Assembly: GCA_963824215.1 (NCBI GenBank)
Contig: CAWGOE010000004.1
Coordinates: 1 to 64,000 of the forward strand
Length of the DNA: 64,000 bases
Source: VRUE01 sp963824215
GTDB lineage: Bacteria; Actinomycetota; Thermoleophilia; Solirubrobacterales; 70-9
Direction: 5' to 3'
A program made the position numbers and the translations under genes. The notes beneath the pieces were generated by a model. That model was given only the letters and a program-made list of their open reading frames with translations, had not been told where the DNA came from and made no database searches. Shown in pieces: positions 43,196-52,368 of this stretch (the stretch's first letter is position 1; each line of letters starts with the position of its first letter).

Positions 43196-44182
43196 GTGGA
43201 CCGCGCCCTCCTGCAACAGACTCTCGCCTCCGCCGGCGAGCCTTCCTACCGTGCCTCCCAGATCTGGGAGTGGGTGGCGCGCGGGGCCCGCTCCTACGGG
43301 GAGATGACCAACCTGCCGGCGTCGCTGCGCGAGCGGCTCGAGGGGGCGGTGCCGCTCTCGACACTCGAGCTCCGCGCCGAGGCGAAGTCCGACGACGGCA
43401 CCGTCAAGGCGCTCTTCCACACCGCCGATGGGCGGCCGATCGAGGCGGTGCTGATGCGCTACCGCGACGGCAGGCGCTCGGTCTGCCTCTCCTCGCAATC
43501 GGGCTGCCCGCTGACCTGCAGCTTCTGTGCCACCGGGCAGATGAAGTTCGGCCGCAACCTCAGCGCCGACGAGATCCTCGACCAGGCGCTGCACTTCCGC
43601 CGCGCCGAAGCGATCGACCACGTCGTCTTCATGGGGATGGGGGAGCCGACGATGAACCTCGACGCGGTGCTGGCCGCCTGCGAGCGGCTACCCGACCTCG
43701 GCGTCACCCACCGCCGCACGGCGATCTCCACCGTCGGCTGGGTGCCCGGGATCGACCGCCTCGCCGAGTGCCCGATGCCGCTCAGCCTCGCCCTCTCGCT
43801 GCACGCCCCCAATGACGGCCTGCGCTCGCAGTTGATGCCGGTCAACGACCGCTACCCGCTCGCCGAGGTCCTCGCCGCCTGCGAGCGCTACCGGGCCCAG
43901 CGCCCGCGCAACAAGGTCTTCGTCGAGTACGTGATGCTGGACGGGGTCAACGACCATCCTGAGCACGCGCGCGAGCTCGCCGGCCTGCTCGATCGCCGCG
44001 CCTACAAGGTAAACCTGATCCCCTACAACCCCACCGGCGCCTACGACGGCTCCTCGCCCGAGCGGATCGAGCGCTTCCGCGCGATCCTCGCCGAGTACGG
44101 TCTCGGCGCCACCGTCCGCCTCACCCGCGGCCGCGACATCGATGCCGCCTGCGGCCAGCTCGCCGCTGCGACGGCCGGCTGA
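43196..44182 (+). CDS. rlmN: 23S rRNA (adenine-2503-C2)-methyltransferase RlmN
   Basis: The 328-aa protein is a radical-SAM methyltransferase that methylates A2503 of 23S rRNA (and A37 of some tRNAs in E. coli). The iron-sulfur cluster Cys are residues 104, 108 and 111 (CPLTCSFC). The segment VVFMGMGEPTMNLDAV and the C-terminal catalytic Cys in DIDAACGQLA are present, with NLIPYNPTGAYDG between. The GTG start gives a slightly short N-terminus compared with E. coli, as usual for actinobacteria. No defect seen. Confidence 0.94.
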   Translation: MDRALLQQTLASAGEPSYRASQIWEWVARGARSYGEMTNLPASLRERLEGAVPLSTLELRAEAKSDDGTVKALFHTADGRPIEAVLMRYRDGRRSVCLSSQSGCPLTCSFCATGQMKFGRNLSADEILDQALHFRRAEAIDHVVFMGMGEPTMNLDAVLAACERLPDLGVTHRRTAISTVGWVPGIDRLAECPMPLSLALSLHAPNDGLRSQLMPVNDRYPLAEVLAACERYRAQRPRNKVFVEYVMLDGVNDHPEHARELAGLLDRRAYKVNLIPYNPTGAYDGSSPERIERFRAILAEYGLGATVRLTRGRDIDAACGQLAAATAG

Positions 44183-44197
44183 GCTCGGGGCTCGACG

Positions 44198-45217
44198 GTG
44201 GATGCGAAGGGGCGCCAGCTTCCCGTCGAACTGCCTGGTGGCGAGGTCGGTCCGCTGCGCAAGATCCTCAGTCGACTTGCGATCGCGCTGGGGCTGATCG
44301 TCTTCGTCGCCCTCGTCTCCTACGCCGGCCGCGACGGCTACGTCGATCCCGAGGGCGGCGGGATGAGCTTGCTCGACGCCTTCTATTACTCGACCGTCAG
44401 CATCACGACCACCGGATACGGCGACATCCGGCCCGTATCAGAGGGGGCGCGGCTGGTTACCACGGTGCTCGTCACCCCGGCCCGCGTGCTCTTCCTGATC
44501 CTGCTCGTTGGCACCACGTTGGAGATACTTGCCGAACGCAGTAGGGAGGCCTATCGACTCGGACGCTGGAGGAAGCGCTTGAAGGACCACACGATCGTTT
44601 GCGGGTACGGGGTCAAGGGGCGCGCCGCCGTGCGCACCCTGCTCGACAAAGGGCTACAGCCCGAGCAGATCGTCGCGATTGAGCCCAGCGCCGACGGACG
44701 GGCGCGGGCCACGGCCGATGGGCTCGCCGTCGTCGCCGGCAGCGCCGCCAGACAGGACGTGCTGGTCGAGGCCGGGATCGAGCGAGCCGCGGCGCTGGTT
44801 GTCGCCCCCGACCGCGACGACACCGCCGTGCTGATTACGCTCACGGCGCGCGAGCTGAATGCCGAGGCGACGATCGTCGCCGCCGTGCGCGAGGAGGAGA
44901 ATGCCCACCTCCTCCACCAGGGCGGGGCGGACGCCGTGATCACCTCTTCGGGCGCCGCCGGCCGCTTGCTCGGGCTCTCGACCCAGACGCCGCAGGTGAC
45001 CGAGCTGATGGAGGACCTGCTGACCGTCGGCGAAGGTCTGGACCTGGTCGAGCGCAGCGTCGGCGCTGGGGAGGCGGGGCCAAACCCGTCCCAGCCGGCG
45101 TCCGCGATCATGCTCGCGATCGTCCGCGACGGCGAGGTGATTCGCTTCGACGACGATCGCGCGGCCGAGCTGCGCGAGGGCGACAAGGTGCTCGAGCTGT
45201 TCAGCCACCGCAGCTGA
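44198..45217 (+). CDS. Potassium channel with RCK/TrkA domain
   Basis: The 339-aa protein (GTG start) has one membrane helix (~27-43), a pore loop with the selectivity filter TTTGYGD at residues 70-76 and a second helix (~85-105). It then has a cytoplasmic TrkA-N/RCK domain beginning HTIVCGYGVKGRAAVRTLL, and a TrkA-C-like end (VIRFDDDRAAELREGDKV). Such channels conduct K+ as tetramers gated by ligands bound to the RCK ring. It lies 15 bp after rlmN. Confidence 0.9.
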   Translation: MDAKGRQLPVELPGGEVGPLRKILSRLAIALGLIVFVALVSYAGRDGYVDPEGGGMSLLDAFYYSTVSITTTGYGDIRPVSEGARLVTTVLVTPARVLFLILLVGTTLEILAERSREAYRLGRWRKRLKDHTIVCGYGVKGRAAVRTLLDKGLQPEQIVAIEPSADGRARATADGLAVVAGSAARQDVLVEAGIERAAALVVAPDRDDTAVLITLTARELNAEATIVAAVREEENAHLLHQGGADAVITSSGAAGRLLGLSTQTPQVTELMEDLLTVGEGLDLVERSVGAGEAGPNPSQPASAIMLAIVRDGEVIRFDDDRAAELREGDKVLELFSHRS

Positions 45218-45279
45218 GTGCGGCGCGTCCCCGCCAACTTCGAGAGCGACTGGCCGGTCAGCCAGCTAGCATCCGGAGA

Positions 45280-46713
45280 ATGCCGGTAGAGACCATCGCG
45301 CCCGTCGCCAAACCGCAGCAGATGTCAGACAACCCGGTTCGCCGCGTGGCCGACGACATGCGGGCCGAGTGGCGGGGGCGGGGGACCAAGTTCCCGCCCG
45401 GGCCCGGCAGCTTCAGCCTCGCGCGTACCCACCAGATCGCCCACGACCCGCTGCCGCTCCTGCTCGGCGCCTATGAAGAGCACGGCCCGATCTTCAGCAT
45501 GCGGCTGTTGCACACCAAGGTCGTCTTCATGCTCGGCCCGGAAGCGAACAACTTCATCACCGTCGCCCATCCGGAGAACTTTCACTGGCGCGAGTCGAGC
45601 TTCGGCGACCTGATCCCGCTGCTCGGCGACGGCCTCTTGACGATCGACGACGACTACCACGACCGGGCGCGGGCGATCATGATGCCGGCCTTCCACCGCC
45701 GTCAGCTGACTGCCTCGGTGGACGCGATGGTGATCGAGTCCGAAGCCGCGATCGCGGCGCTGCGTCCTGGCACCGTCGCCGACGTCTACGACTGGATGCG
45801 CAACCTGGCGATGCGGATCGCAATGCGGGCGCTGTTGGGGCTCGACCCAGACGAGTCGGGCAAGGGCGCTGCCGCCGCCGAGCACTTCGAGCGCGCGCTC
45901 GGCTTCTATGGGATCGACTACCCGCTGCGGCTGCTGCGCGGCCCGGGCTCGCCCTGGCGCAAGCTAATCGCCTCGCGAGCAGTCCTCGACGACATCGTCT
46001 TCGGCGAGATCAAGCGCCGCCGCGCAGCGCCCGATGACGAGCGGCAGGACATCCTCAGCCTGCTGCTCGGCGGGCGCGGCGAGAAGGGGGAGGCCTTCAC
46101 CGATCGCGAGGTGCGCGACCAGGTGATGACCCTGATGTTCGCCGGCCACGACACCTCGACCTCGACCCTCAGCTTCATGATGCACGAGCTCGCCCGCCAC
46201 CCCGACGTGGCGGAGCGGCTCTGCGAGGAGCAGGACCAGGTTCTCGGCGGCAAGCCGCCGAGCGTCGACTCGCTCGAGGAGATGCCCTACCTCGACATGG
46301 TGCTCGACGAGGTGCTGCGGCTCTACCCGCCGGCCTGGATCGGACCGCGCCGGGCCGTCCGCGACTTCGAGTTCGGCGGCTACTCGATCCCGGCGGGCGC
46401 GTACGTCAACTACTGCTCGTGGGCCAGCCATCGGATCCCCGAGGTCTTCCCGGATCCGGAGGCCTTCATCCCCGAGCGCTTCACGCGCGAGCGCAAGGCG
46501 GCCCTGCCGCGTGGCGCCTACGTGCCGTTCGGGGCGGGACAGCGGATCTGCATCGGCAAGCGCTTCGGTCAGACCGAGGTGAAGCTGGTGGCGACGATGC
46601 TCCTGCAGCGCCTTCGTCTCGACGCCCTACCCGGGCGGACGATGACGGTGCGGCAGATGCCGACCCTCTCGCCGCGGGGCGGTCTGCAGATGCGGGTACT
46701 GCCCCGCGCGTGA
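45280..46713 (+). CDS. Cytochrome P450
   Basis: The 477-aa protein has the I-helix oxygen motif FAGHDTST (residues 287-294), the K-helix EVLRLYPP, the PERF segment and the heme-binding loop FGAGQRICIG with the proximal Cys at 424. It is soluble, with no N-terminal membrane anchor, as usual for bacteria. The ~45-residue N-terminal stretch before GPGSFSLARTHQ is charged and variable. The overall look is of the CYP families that accept fatty acids, terpenoids or steroids, but the substrate is unknown. No ferredoxin gene is adjacent. Confidence 0.92.
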   Translation: MPVETIAPVAKPQQMSDNPVRRVADDMRAEWRGRGTKFPPGPGSFSLARTHQIAHDPLPLLLGAYEEHGPIFSMRLLHTKVVFMLGPEANNFITVAHPENFHWRESSFGDLIPLLGDGLLTIDDDYHDRARAIMMPAFHRRQLTASVDAMVIESEAAIAALRPGTVADVYDWMRNLAMRIAMRALLGLDPDESGKGAAAAEHFERALGFYGIDYPLRLLRGPGSPWRKLIASRAVLDDIVFGEIKRRRAAPDDERQDILSLLLGGRGEKGEAFTDREVRDQVMTLMFAGHDTSTSTLSFMMHELARHPDVAERLCEEQDQVLGGKPPSVDSLEEMPYLDMVLDEVLRLYPPAWIGPRRAVRDFEFGGYSIPAGAYVNYCSWASHRIPEVFPDPEAFIPERFTRERKAALPRGAYVPFGAGQRICIGKRFGQTEVKLVATMLLQRLRLDALPGRTMTVRQMPTLSPRGGLQMRVLPRA

Positions 46714-46834
46714 CGGAGGCTCCTGGGTCACAACGACGGCCGCACCCTACGCGACCGCCTTCACGATCCTCGCCGGCATGGCCCTGGCGGGCGCAGCTGC
46801 CTGCTTTTTCCTCCTGCGCGACAGACGTGCCTAA
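46712..46834 (+). pseudogene. Remnant of a membrane transporter C-terminus (MFS-like)
   Basis: Directly after the P450 stop, an open frame reads PYATAFTILAGMALAGAAAC, then FFLLRDRRA and a stop at 46832-46834. This looks like the last transmembrane helix and basic tail of a multi-helix transporter, most like an EmrB/QacA-type MFS protein. Nothing of the remaining protein is present upstream, since that DNA codes for the P450. I read it as debris from a deletion that brought the P450 next to it. Confidence 0.45.
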
Positions 46835-46903
46835 CTCAGTGCGGGGTGGAAAGGGCTGCCGACCGGGTATTAGGCGCGAAACCCAAAACCCAAGGAGACG
46901 ATC

Positions 46904-47509
46904 ATGCATATGAGCAGGCCTTCTCGCCGCGCAGCGGCAATTGGCTCTGTGGCTGCGATCGCAGCTCTCGCCTTCGCCGCAGTCGCCCTAGCTGCCACCG
47001 GAGCCGGGGTTTCGAAAGCGCCGAAAGTCAAAGTCAAGTGCCCGACCAACGTCCTCAGTGGCAAAAAAGTCACCTGTCGGCTCTTCGGCAAACTGCCACA
47101 GGGACCGCGGGGAGACCAGGGCCCAAGGGGGCCGAAAGGGCAGAAAGGCGAGAAAGGACAAAGGGGTGAGGCCGGAGCGAAAGGTGCGACCGGCGCCAGC
47201 GGTGTCTCCGGCTACGAGGTCGTCAACCAGACCTTCAAAGAAGTCTTCATCGAGAACAGCGGTGGCATGCGCGGCCTCAGCGAAGTGAAAAGCGTCAGTT
47301 GTCCGGCGGGCAAACGAGTGATCGGCGGTGGCACGAACCTGGGAACCAACGCGACCCAGAATGGTCAACAGCGAAGCGTCACGGTCTCGCTCAACGGTCC
47401 CAATGGCGCAGGAACCGCCTGGTCTGTGCAGCTGTTCAACGAGGAAGTGAGCGGCGGCGGAACCTCGATCGACCTGCAGGTCTACGCGATCTGCGCCAGC
47501 GCCGGCTAG
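46904..47509 (+). CDS. Exported protein with collagen-like Gly-X-Y repeat
   Basis: The 201-aa protein has a signal peptide (basic start, core ~13-30, ALA cleavage). A short region with two Cys (KCPTNVLSGKKVTC) and a collagen-like stretch of about 12 Gly-X-Y triplets (GPRGDQGPRGPKGQKGEKG and onward, ~67-102) follow. The C-terminal domain of ~95 residues contains SVSCPAGKRVIGGG and VYAICASAG, similar to other exported actinobacterial domains. The triplets are rich in Lys/Arg/Glu. Starts at 46904 and 46910 are both possible; an AAGGAG ribosome site lies at ~46891. Likely a trimeric surface or secreted protein; this is inference. Confidence 0.8.
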   Translation: MHMSRPSRRAAAIGSVAAIAALAFAAVALAATGAGVSKAPKVKVKCPTNVLSGKKVTCRLFGKLPQGPRGDQGPRGPKGQKGEKGQRGEAGAKGATGASGVSGYEVVNQTFKEVFIENSGGMRGLSEVKSVSCPAGKRVIGGGTNLGTNATQNGQQRSVTVSLNGPNGAGTAWSVQLFNEEVSGGGTSIDLQVYAICASAG

Positions 47510-47556
47510 CTTCGCTTGCCACGCGGGGCGGGTGGCTCTACGCTCAGCAAGAGCCG

Positions 47557-48945
47557 ATGCCGCCCGCCCTCGATCCCGGTGCCCTTGCCACCCTTCGCGG
47601 CGATTTCGTCGGCGACGTGCTCGCCGACGGCGAGAGCGGCTATGAGGATGCCCGCACGATCTTCAACTCGATGATCGCCAAGCGGCCCGCCGCGATCGCC
47701 CAATGCGAGGGTGCAGACGACGTCCGTGCCGCGCTTGCCTTCGCCCGCGACAACAGCCTCGAGGTGGCTGTCCGCGGAGGTGGCCACAGCGTCGCTGGCG
47801 CTTGCCTCACCGATGGCGGGCTGACCATCGACCTGCGGCGGATGAACGCCGTCAGCGTCGACCCGCAGGCTCGCACCGCCACCGTCCAGGGCGGCGCCGC
47901 CTGGGGTGACTTCGACCGGGCTTGCCAACCGCACGGGTTGGTCGCGACGGGTGGGCGCGTCTCGACCACCGGCGTTGCCGGTCTGACGCTGGGAGGTGGC
48001 TCGGGCTGGATCGAGCGCAAGCACGGCCTCGCCTGCGACAACCTGCTCGCGGTCGAGCTGGTCACCGCGGACGGCCGTACCGTGCGCGCCTCCGAAAACG
48101 AGAACCCGGAGCTGTTCTGGGCACTGCATGGAGGCGGCGGCAACTTCGGGGTCGCCACCGAGCTGACCTTTCGCCTGCACCCGCTGCCGGCCTTCACCGC
48201 GGCGCTAATGCTGTGGCCGCCGGATGCCGGTCCCGAGCTGGCTCGCGCCTACCGCTCCTTTGTCGACTCGGCGCCCGAGGACGTCGGTGGCGGCTTGATC
48301 TACCTGACTGGCCCGCCGGAGGAGTTCGTGCCCGAGAGCCTGCACAACGAGCTCGCGGTCGCGGTCCTCGTCACCTACACCGGACCCGAGGCGGAGGCGC
48401 GCGAGGCGATCGCGCCCTTGCTGGCGATGGAACCGGCCGGGGAGATGATCGCCGAGATGCCTTACGCCGAGCTGCAGTCGATGCTCGACGACCCACCCGG
48501 CTATCGCAACTACTGGTCGGCCGAGTACCTCGACGAGCTTCCAGATGCGGCGCTCGATGCTTTCTGCGCCCGCGCTGAGGGCATCATCATCCCCTCGCCG
48601 ACCCAGCACATCATCTTCCCCTGGGGCGGTGCCGTCGCCCGCGGTGCCGCCGAATCGCCGATGGCGACCCGTGAGTCGCCCTGGGTCGTCCATCCGCTCA
48701 CTATGTGGGAGGACCCCGCCGACGACGAGCACGCGATCCAGTGGACGCGCGACGTCTGCGCCGATATGGAGGAGTGGGCCACGGGCGCCACCTACCTCAA
48801 CTTCGTCGGCGACGAGGGCGAGGAGCGGATCGTCTCAGGCTACGGCCGCGAGAACTACGAGCGGCTGGCGGCGGTGAAGGCGGAGTACGACCCCGGCGGG
48901 GTCTTCCACCTGCACCACCCGATCCAGCCCCTCGCCGCTACTTGA
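47557..48945 (+). CDS. FAD-binding (BBE-like) oxidoreductase
   Basis: The 462-aa protein has the PCMH/FAD_binding_4 domain with RGGGHSVAGACL, where the His is the usual covalent FAD anchor. TGGRVSTTGVAGLTLGGGSGW follows, and FWALHGGGGNFGVATELTF. The C-terminal berberine-bridge-type segment (Y-N-x-V/F region: TYLNFVGDEG, YDPGGVFHLHHPI) is present. The second flavin-linking Cys of bicovalent enzymes appears absent. Such oxidases act on alcohols, sugars or alkaloid-like compounds with O2. ATG 47557 is chosen because upstream in-frame sequence overlaps the collagen-like gene. It converges with glnN, stop codons overlapping by 8 bp. Confidence 0.86.
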   Translation: MPPALDPGALATLRGDFVGDVLADGESGYEDARTIFNSMIAKRPAAIAQCEGADDVRAALAFARDNSLEVAVRGGGHSVAGACLTDGGLTIDLRRMNAVSVDPQARTATVQGGAAWGDFDRACQPHGLVATGGRVSTTGVAGLTLGGGSGWIERKHGLACDNLLAVELVTADGRTVRASENENPELFWALHGGGGNFGVATELTFRLHPLPAFTAALMLWPPDAGPELARAYRSFVDSAPEDVGGGLIYLTGPPEEFVPESLHNELAVAVLVTYTGPEAEAREAIAPLLAMEPAGEMIAEMPYAELQSMLDDPPGYRNYWSAEYLDELPDAALDAFCARAEGIIIPSPTQHIIFPWGGAVARGAAESPMATRESPWVVHPLTMWEDPADDEHAIQWTRDVCADMEEWATGATYLNFVGDEGEERIVSGYGRENYERLAAVKAEYDPGGVFHLHHPIQPLAAT

Positions 48946-51088
48946 TGAAGAGCATCTCCTCGTACTTGGGCAGCGGCCAGAGGTCGTCGGCGACGATCTT
49001 CTCCAGCTTGTCTGCCGCCTCACGGACGTTGCCCATCGCGGCGATCTGCTTGTCGCGGGCGTGGATCGCAAGGTCGAGGCCCTCGAGCTCATCGGGGTAG
49101 GCGTTGGCCTGCTCCAGCTCGGCAAGGGACGCGCCGAGCGCTTCCAGGGTCGTCTTCAGCTCGCCCGCCACGCCGTCTGCCACGCCGGACTCGTTGATCA
49201 GGGCCATGTAGCGCAGCGCCGCTGGCAGGATCATCGTCTTGGCGATCGAGTGCGTGGTCTCCGCCTCGATGTTGGCGCGCAGCGCGTACTGCTCGATCCA
49301 GACCTCATAGCGCGACTCCAGCTCGCGCTTGGAGAGCACCTCGTACTTCTCGAAGGCGACGACCGTCTGGTCGGCGAGCACCTCGGGCAGCGCGTCGGGC
49401 GTGGTCCGCAGGTTCTTCAGCCCGCGCTGCTCGGCCTCCGCGTGCCAGGCCTCGTCGTAGTTGTCGCCGCCGAAGCAGACCTGTTTGTTGGCCGCGTAGG
49501 ACTCCTTGACGACCTCGATCACGGCCTCGGCGACGTCTGCGCCTCCAGAGGTCTTCGCCTCGAGCTTGTCGGCGAGCTCGTCGATCGCCTCGGCGGCGAT
49601 CGTGTTGAGCACGGTGTTGGGGAAGGCAAGCGACATGCTCGACCCCAGCGCCCGGAACTCGAATTTGTTGCCCGTGAAGGCGAAGGGCGAGGTGCGGTTG
49701 CGATCGCCGCCGTGCATCGGCAGCGAGGGCAGCACCGTCGCTCCCAGCTCGAGGAACGAGGCCGGAGTGTTCGGGTCCCCTTCGCCCGTTGCGATCGCCT
49801 CGAAGACCTTCTCCAGCTCGCCGCCGAGGAAGATCGAGATGATCGCCGGCGGCGCCTCGTTGGCGCCGAGGCGGTGATCCTGGCCGATGTTGGCGACCGA
49901 GGCGCGCAGCAGCCCCTGGTGCTTGTTGACCGCCTGGATCACGGCGGCGCAGAAGAAGAGGAAATGGATGTTGTCGGCGGGCGTCTTGCCGGGGTCGAGC
50001 AGGTTGGAGCCGGTGTCGGTCCCCATCGACCAGTTGTTGTGCTTGCCCGAGCCGTTAACGCCGGCGAACGGCTTCTCGTGCAGCAGGCAGACCAGCCCGT
50101 AGCGACGGGCGACGCTTTCCAGCACCTGCATCATCAGTTGCTGGTGATCGGAGCCGACATTCGAGTTCTCGAAGACGGGCGCGATCTCGTACTGGGCCGG
50201 GGCGACCTCGTTGTGGCGGGTCTTGACCGGGATGCCGAGCTTGCGCATCTCCAGCTCGGCCTCCAGCATGCAGGCGAGCACCCGCTCGGGGATTGAGCCG
50301 AAGTAGTGGTCGTCGAGCTCGTGGCCCTTCGGCGGCTTGGCGCCGAACAGGGTGCGGCCGGTGGAGATCAGATCGGGACGCTCGAAGAAGTACTGCTCGT
50401 CGATCAGGAAGTACTCCTGCTCGGCGCCGACGGTGGTGAAGACGCGCTTGCTGTCCTCGTCGCCGAGCAGCCGCAGCGCCTTGATCGCAGAGCGGGAGAG
50501 GGCGTCCATCGAGCGCAGCAGCGGGATCTTGCCGTCGAGCGCCTCGCCGGTCCAGGAGGCGAAGGCGGTCGGGATGCAGAGCAGCGCCCCGTTCGGGTTC
50601 TCGAGGATGAAGGCGGGGGAGGTCGGGTCCCAGGCGGTGTAGCCGCGCGCCTCGAAGGTGGCGCGGACGCCGCCGGTGGGGAAGGAGGACGCGTCGGGCT
50701 CGCCCTGGATCAGCTCCTTGCCGGAGAAGCCGGCCAGAGCCGTGCCCTCCTCGCCGGGATCGAAGAAGGAATCGTGCTTCTCCGCCGTGGAGCCGGTCAG
50801 CGGCTGGAACATGTGGGTGAAGTGGGTCGCGCCGTTCTCCAGCGCCCACTCCTTCATCGCCTCGGCAACGGCGTCGGCGAGGCTCGGGTCGAGCGCCTCG
50901 CCGTCGGCCAGGGTCGCCTGCAGCTTCTCGAAGACGTCGGCGGGCAGCCTTTCGCGCTGCACGCCGACGGAGAAGACATTGGCGCCGAAGGGGTCGTTCT
51001 CGGGCAGGGTCAGGTCGAGCGCGCCAAGGGCCTCCCCGTTGGAGCTCCACTGCGCTGCGGTCACATTCTGCTGGCGGATACGAGTCAT
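48938..51088 (-). CDS. glnN: Glutamine synthetase type III
   Basis: The 716-aa protein is a GSIII, about 250 residues longer than GSI. It has the type III N-terminal region (DPFGANVFSVGVQRERLP, THFTHMFQPLTGSTAEKHDSF). The catalytic core has the metal-binding VGAEQEYFLID, HNEVAPAQYEIAPVFE, NGSGKHNNWSMGTDTG and NRTSPFAFTGNKFEFRA, and a long C-terminal extension. The enzyme forms glutamine from glutamate, ammonia and ATP as a dodecamer. It is monocistronic and preceded by a 240-bp region with two perfect palindromes, suggesting regulated expression. An IS element sits just beyond that region. Confidence 0.94.
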   Translation of the reverse strand: MTRIRQQNVTAAQWSSNGEALGALDLTLPENDPFGANVFSVGVQRERLPADVFEKLQATLADGEALDPSLADAVAEAMKEWALENGATHFTHMFQPLTGSTAEKHDSFFDPGEEGTALAGFSGKELIQGEPDASSFPTGGVRATFEARGYTAWDPTSPAFILENPNGALLCIPTAFASWTGEALDGKIPLLRSMDALSRSAIKALRLLGDEDSKRVFTTVGAEQEYFLIDEQYFFERPDLISTGRTLFGAKPPKGHELDDHYFGSIPERVLACMLEAELEMRKLGIPVKTRHNEVAPAQYEIAPVFENSNVGSDHQQLMMQVLESVARRYGLVCLLHEKPFAGVNGSGKHNNWSMGTDTGSNLLDPGKTPADNIHFLFFCAAVIQAVNKHQGLLRASVANIGQDHRLGANEAPPAIISIFLGGELEKVFEAIATGEGDPNTPASFLELGATVLPSLPMHGGDRNRTSPFAFTGNKFEFRALGSSMSLAFPNTVLNTIAAEAIDELADKLEAKTSGGADVAEAVIEVVKESYAANKQVCFGGDNYDEAWHAEAEQRGLKNLRTTPDALPEVLADQTVVAFEKYEVLSKRELESRYEVWIEQYALRANIEAETTHSIAKTMILPAALRYMALINESGVADGVAGELKTTLEALGASLAELEQANAYPDELEGLDLAIHARDKQIAAMGNVREAADKLEKIVADDLWPLPKYEEMLFIK

Positions 51089-51202
51089 CGCTGTGTCAGT
51101 CCCTCGCTTGCGGCACGCCCGCCCGGCGGGCGCGTTCGATTACCGGTCTAACTCCCTAGTGAAGAGCCCAAGCAGCGTAATGGGAAGGCGGGCAAAATGC
51201 CT

Positions 51203-51218
51203 TTGTACCGCGGTACAA
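51203..51218. promoter_or_regulatory. Perfect 16-bp palindrome upstream of glnN
   Basis: TTGTACCGCGGTACAA is fully symmetric and centred 122 bp upstream of the glnN start. It is a plausible operator for a dimeric regulator. It resembles no nitrogen-control box I can name with certainty (GTA-N6-TAC). Confidence 0.5.
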
Positions 51219-51280
51219 CGATCGCCCGGCCGGTTTGTCCGGACGTAAGCCACCCCTCTAGCGCATGATGGATGGTTTTA

Positions 51281-51294
51281 CCCCCTATAGGGGG
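51281..51294. promoter_or_regulatory. Perfect 14-bp palindrome (C5TATAG5)
   Basis: CCCCCTATAGGGGG, flanked by TTTTA and CACAAA, lies in the gap between glnN and the IS element. G-runs around an AT core recall CsoR/CstR-type operators, but no copper or persulfide gene is adjacent, so the regulator is unknown. Confidence 0.4.
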
Positions 51295-51328
51295 CACAAA
51301 GCTCCATTTTGCGCGCCGAGGGCCTAGG

Positions 51329-52368
51329 TGTAGCTACTCAGAACGTTGTTCCAACTCGGCGAGCCGAGCCGCGGGCGTCTTGTGGCCGAGGGAGCCATGT
51401 CCTCGGGTGAAGTTGTAGTGGGTGAGCCAACCAGGAAGGGCTGCGGTCCTCTCGGCTGAGTTCGCGTAGATGGCTCCATAGGCCCACCGGTTCTGAAGCG
51501 TCTGGATGAATCGCTCGGCCTTGCCGTTTGTCCGCGGCCGATATGGCTGGGTGAAGAGGTGCTTGAGCCCGAGCTTCCCGACAGGCGCTCGCATGCGCAT
51601 GGGAGCGGTAGCAGGAGCCGTTGTCGCTCATCACCCTCTCGACGACGATGCCCATCGAGGCGAACCACTGGACGGCCCGTCGCAGGAAGCCGATGGCGGT
51701 GACGGCGCGCTCGTCTGCAAGCACCTCGACGTAGGCGAGCCGGGTGGCGTCGTCCACGCAGACGTGGACGAACTCCCAACCGGCGACGCCGTAGCCGCGG
51801 GCATCGGTGAAGCGGTCGCGGCGGTTGCCGGTAACGCGATGGCCAGGTCGCAGGATGCGCCCCAGCTTCTTGATGTCGACGTGGATCAGCTCGCCTGGGC
51901 GCTTGCGCTCGTAGCGGTTGGGCGGCTCGGGTGGAGTCAGGCGACTCCGCTTGCCCAACCCGATTCGCTTCAGCCACCTGGAGACGGTTGAGAGCGCCAT
52001 CCCGAGCACCTCGGCGATCTCGGCGGCGGTCATCCGCAGCCTTCGCAACGCCTCGATCGCCTTGACCCGTTCTGGTGGCAGCTGCGTCGGGTGCGCCTTC
52101 GGCGCAGAGCTGCGGTCGAGCAGGCCATCCTCCCCTTCAGCGCGCCAACGGGCGCGCCACTTGGCGGCGGTTCGCTCGCTGACGCCGGCGGCCTCGGCCG
52201 CCAACGTCAGCGACCAGCCTCCTTCAAGGCGATCTACGAGCAGGCGCCTGCTTTTCGGGCAGGTGCGGGCGTTAGCGTGGAGCTTCATCCGGTGTCCTCC
52301 TTGATCTGGGTGGTCAGCACCCCCAGCCTTCAAGGAGGCCCGGATGAACAACGTGGTGAGGAACTACA
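51329..52368 (-). mobile_element. IS481-family insertion sequence, complete, 1040 bp
   Basis: Both ends are visible. Left end 51329-51351 and right end 52346-52368 form 23-bp imperfect terminal inverted repeats (19 of 23 identical) starting TGTAG. The flanks are CCTAGG (51323-51328) and GCTAGG (52369-52374), close to the NCTAGN six-base target duplication known for IS481. The single transposase gene is on the minus strand and carries a frameshift. The element landed immediately beyond the stop codon of the NlpC/P60 gene. Confidence 0.88.
51334..52288 (-). pseudogene. IS481-family transposase, frameshifted
   Basis: The first frame from ATG 52288 (GGAGG ribosome site upstream) has the N-terminal HTH (WSLTLAAEAAGVSERTAAKW) and two acidic catalytic residues (HVDIKKLG and VMSDNGSCYRSHA). 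Near 51571-51580 the frame breaks. The expected continuation (LGLKHLFTQPYRPRTNGKAERF, with the third catalytic residue Glu) is in the neighbouring frame and ends at 51334. One extra base in the CGGGAAGC stretch explains it. The DD and E residues are thus on different frames, so the copy is probably inactive unless frameshifting occurs. Confidence 0.85.
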
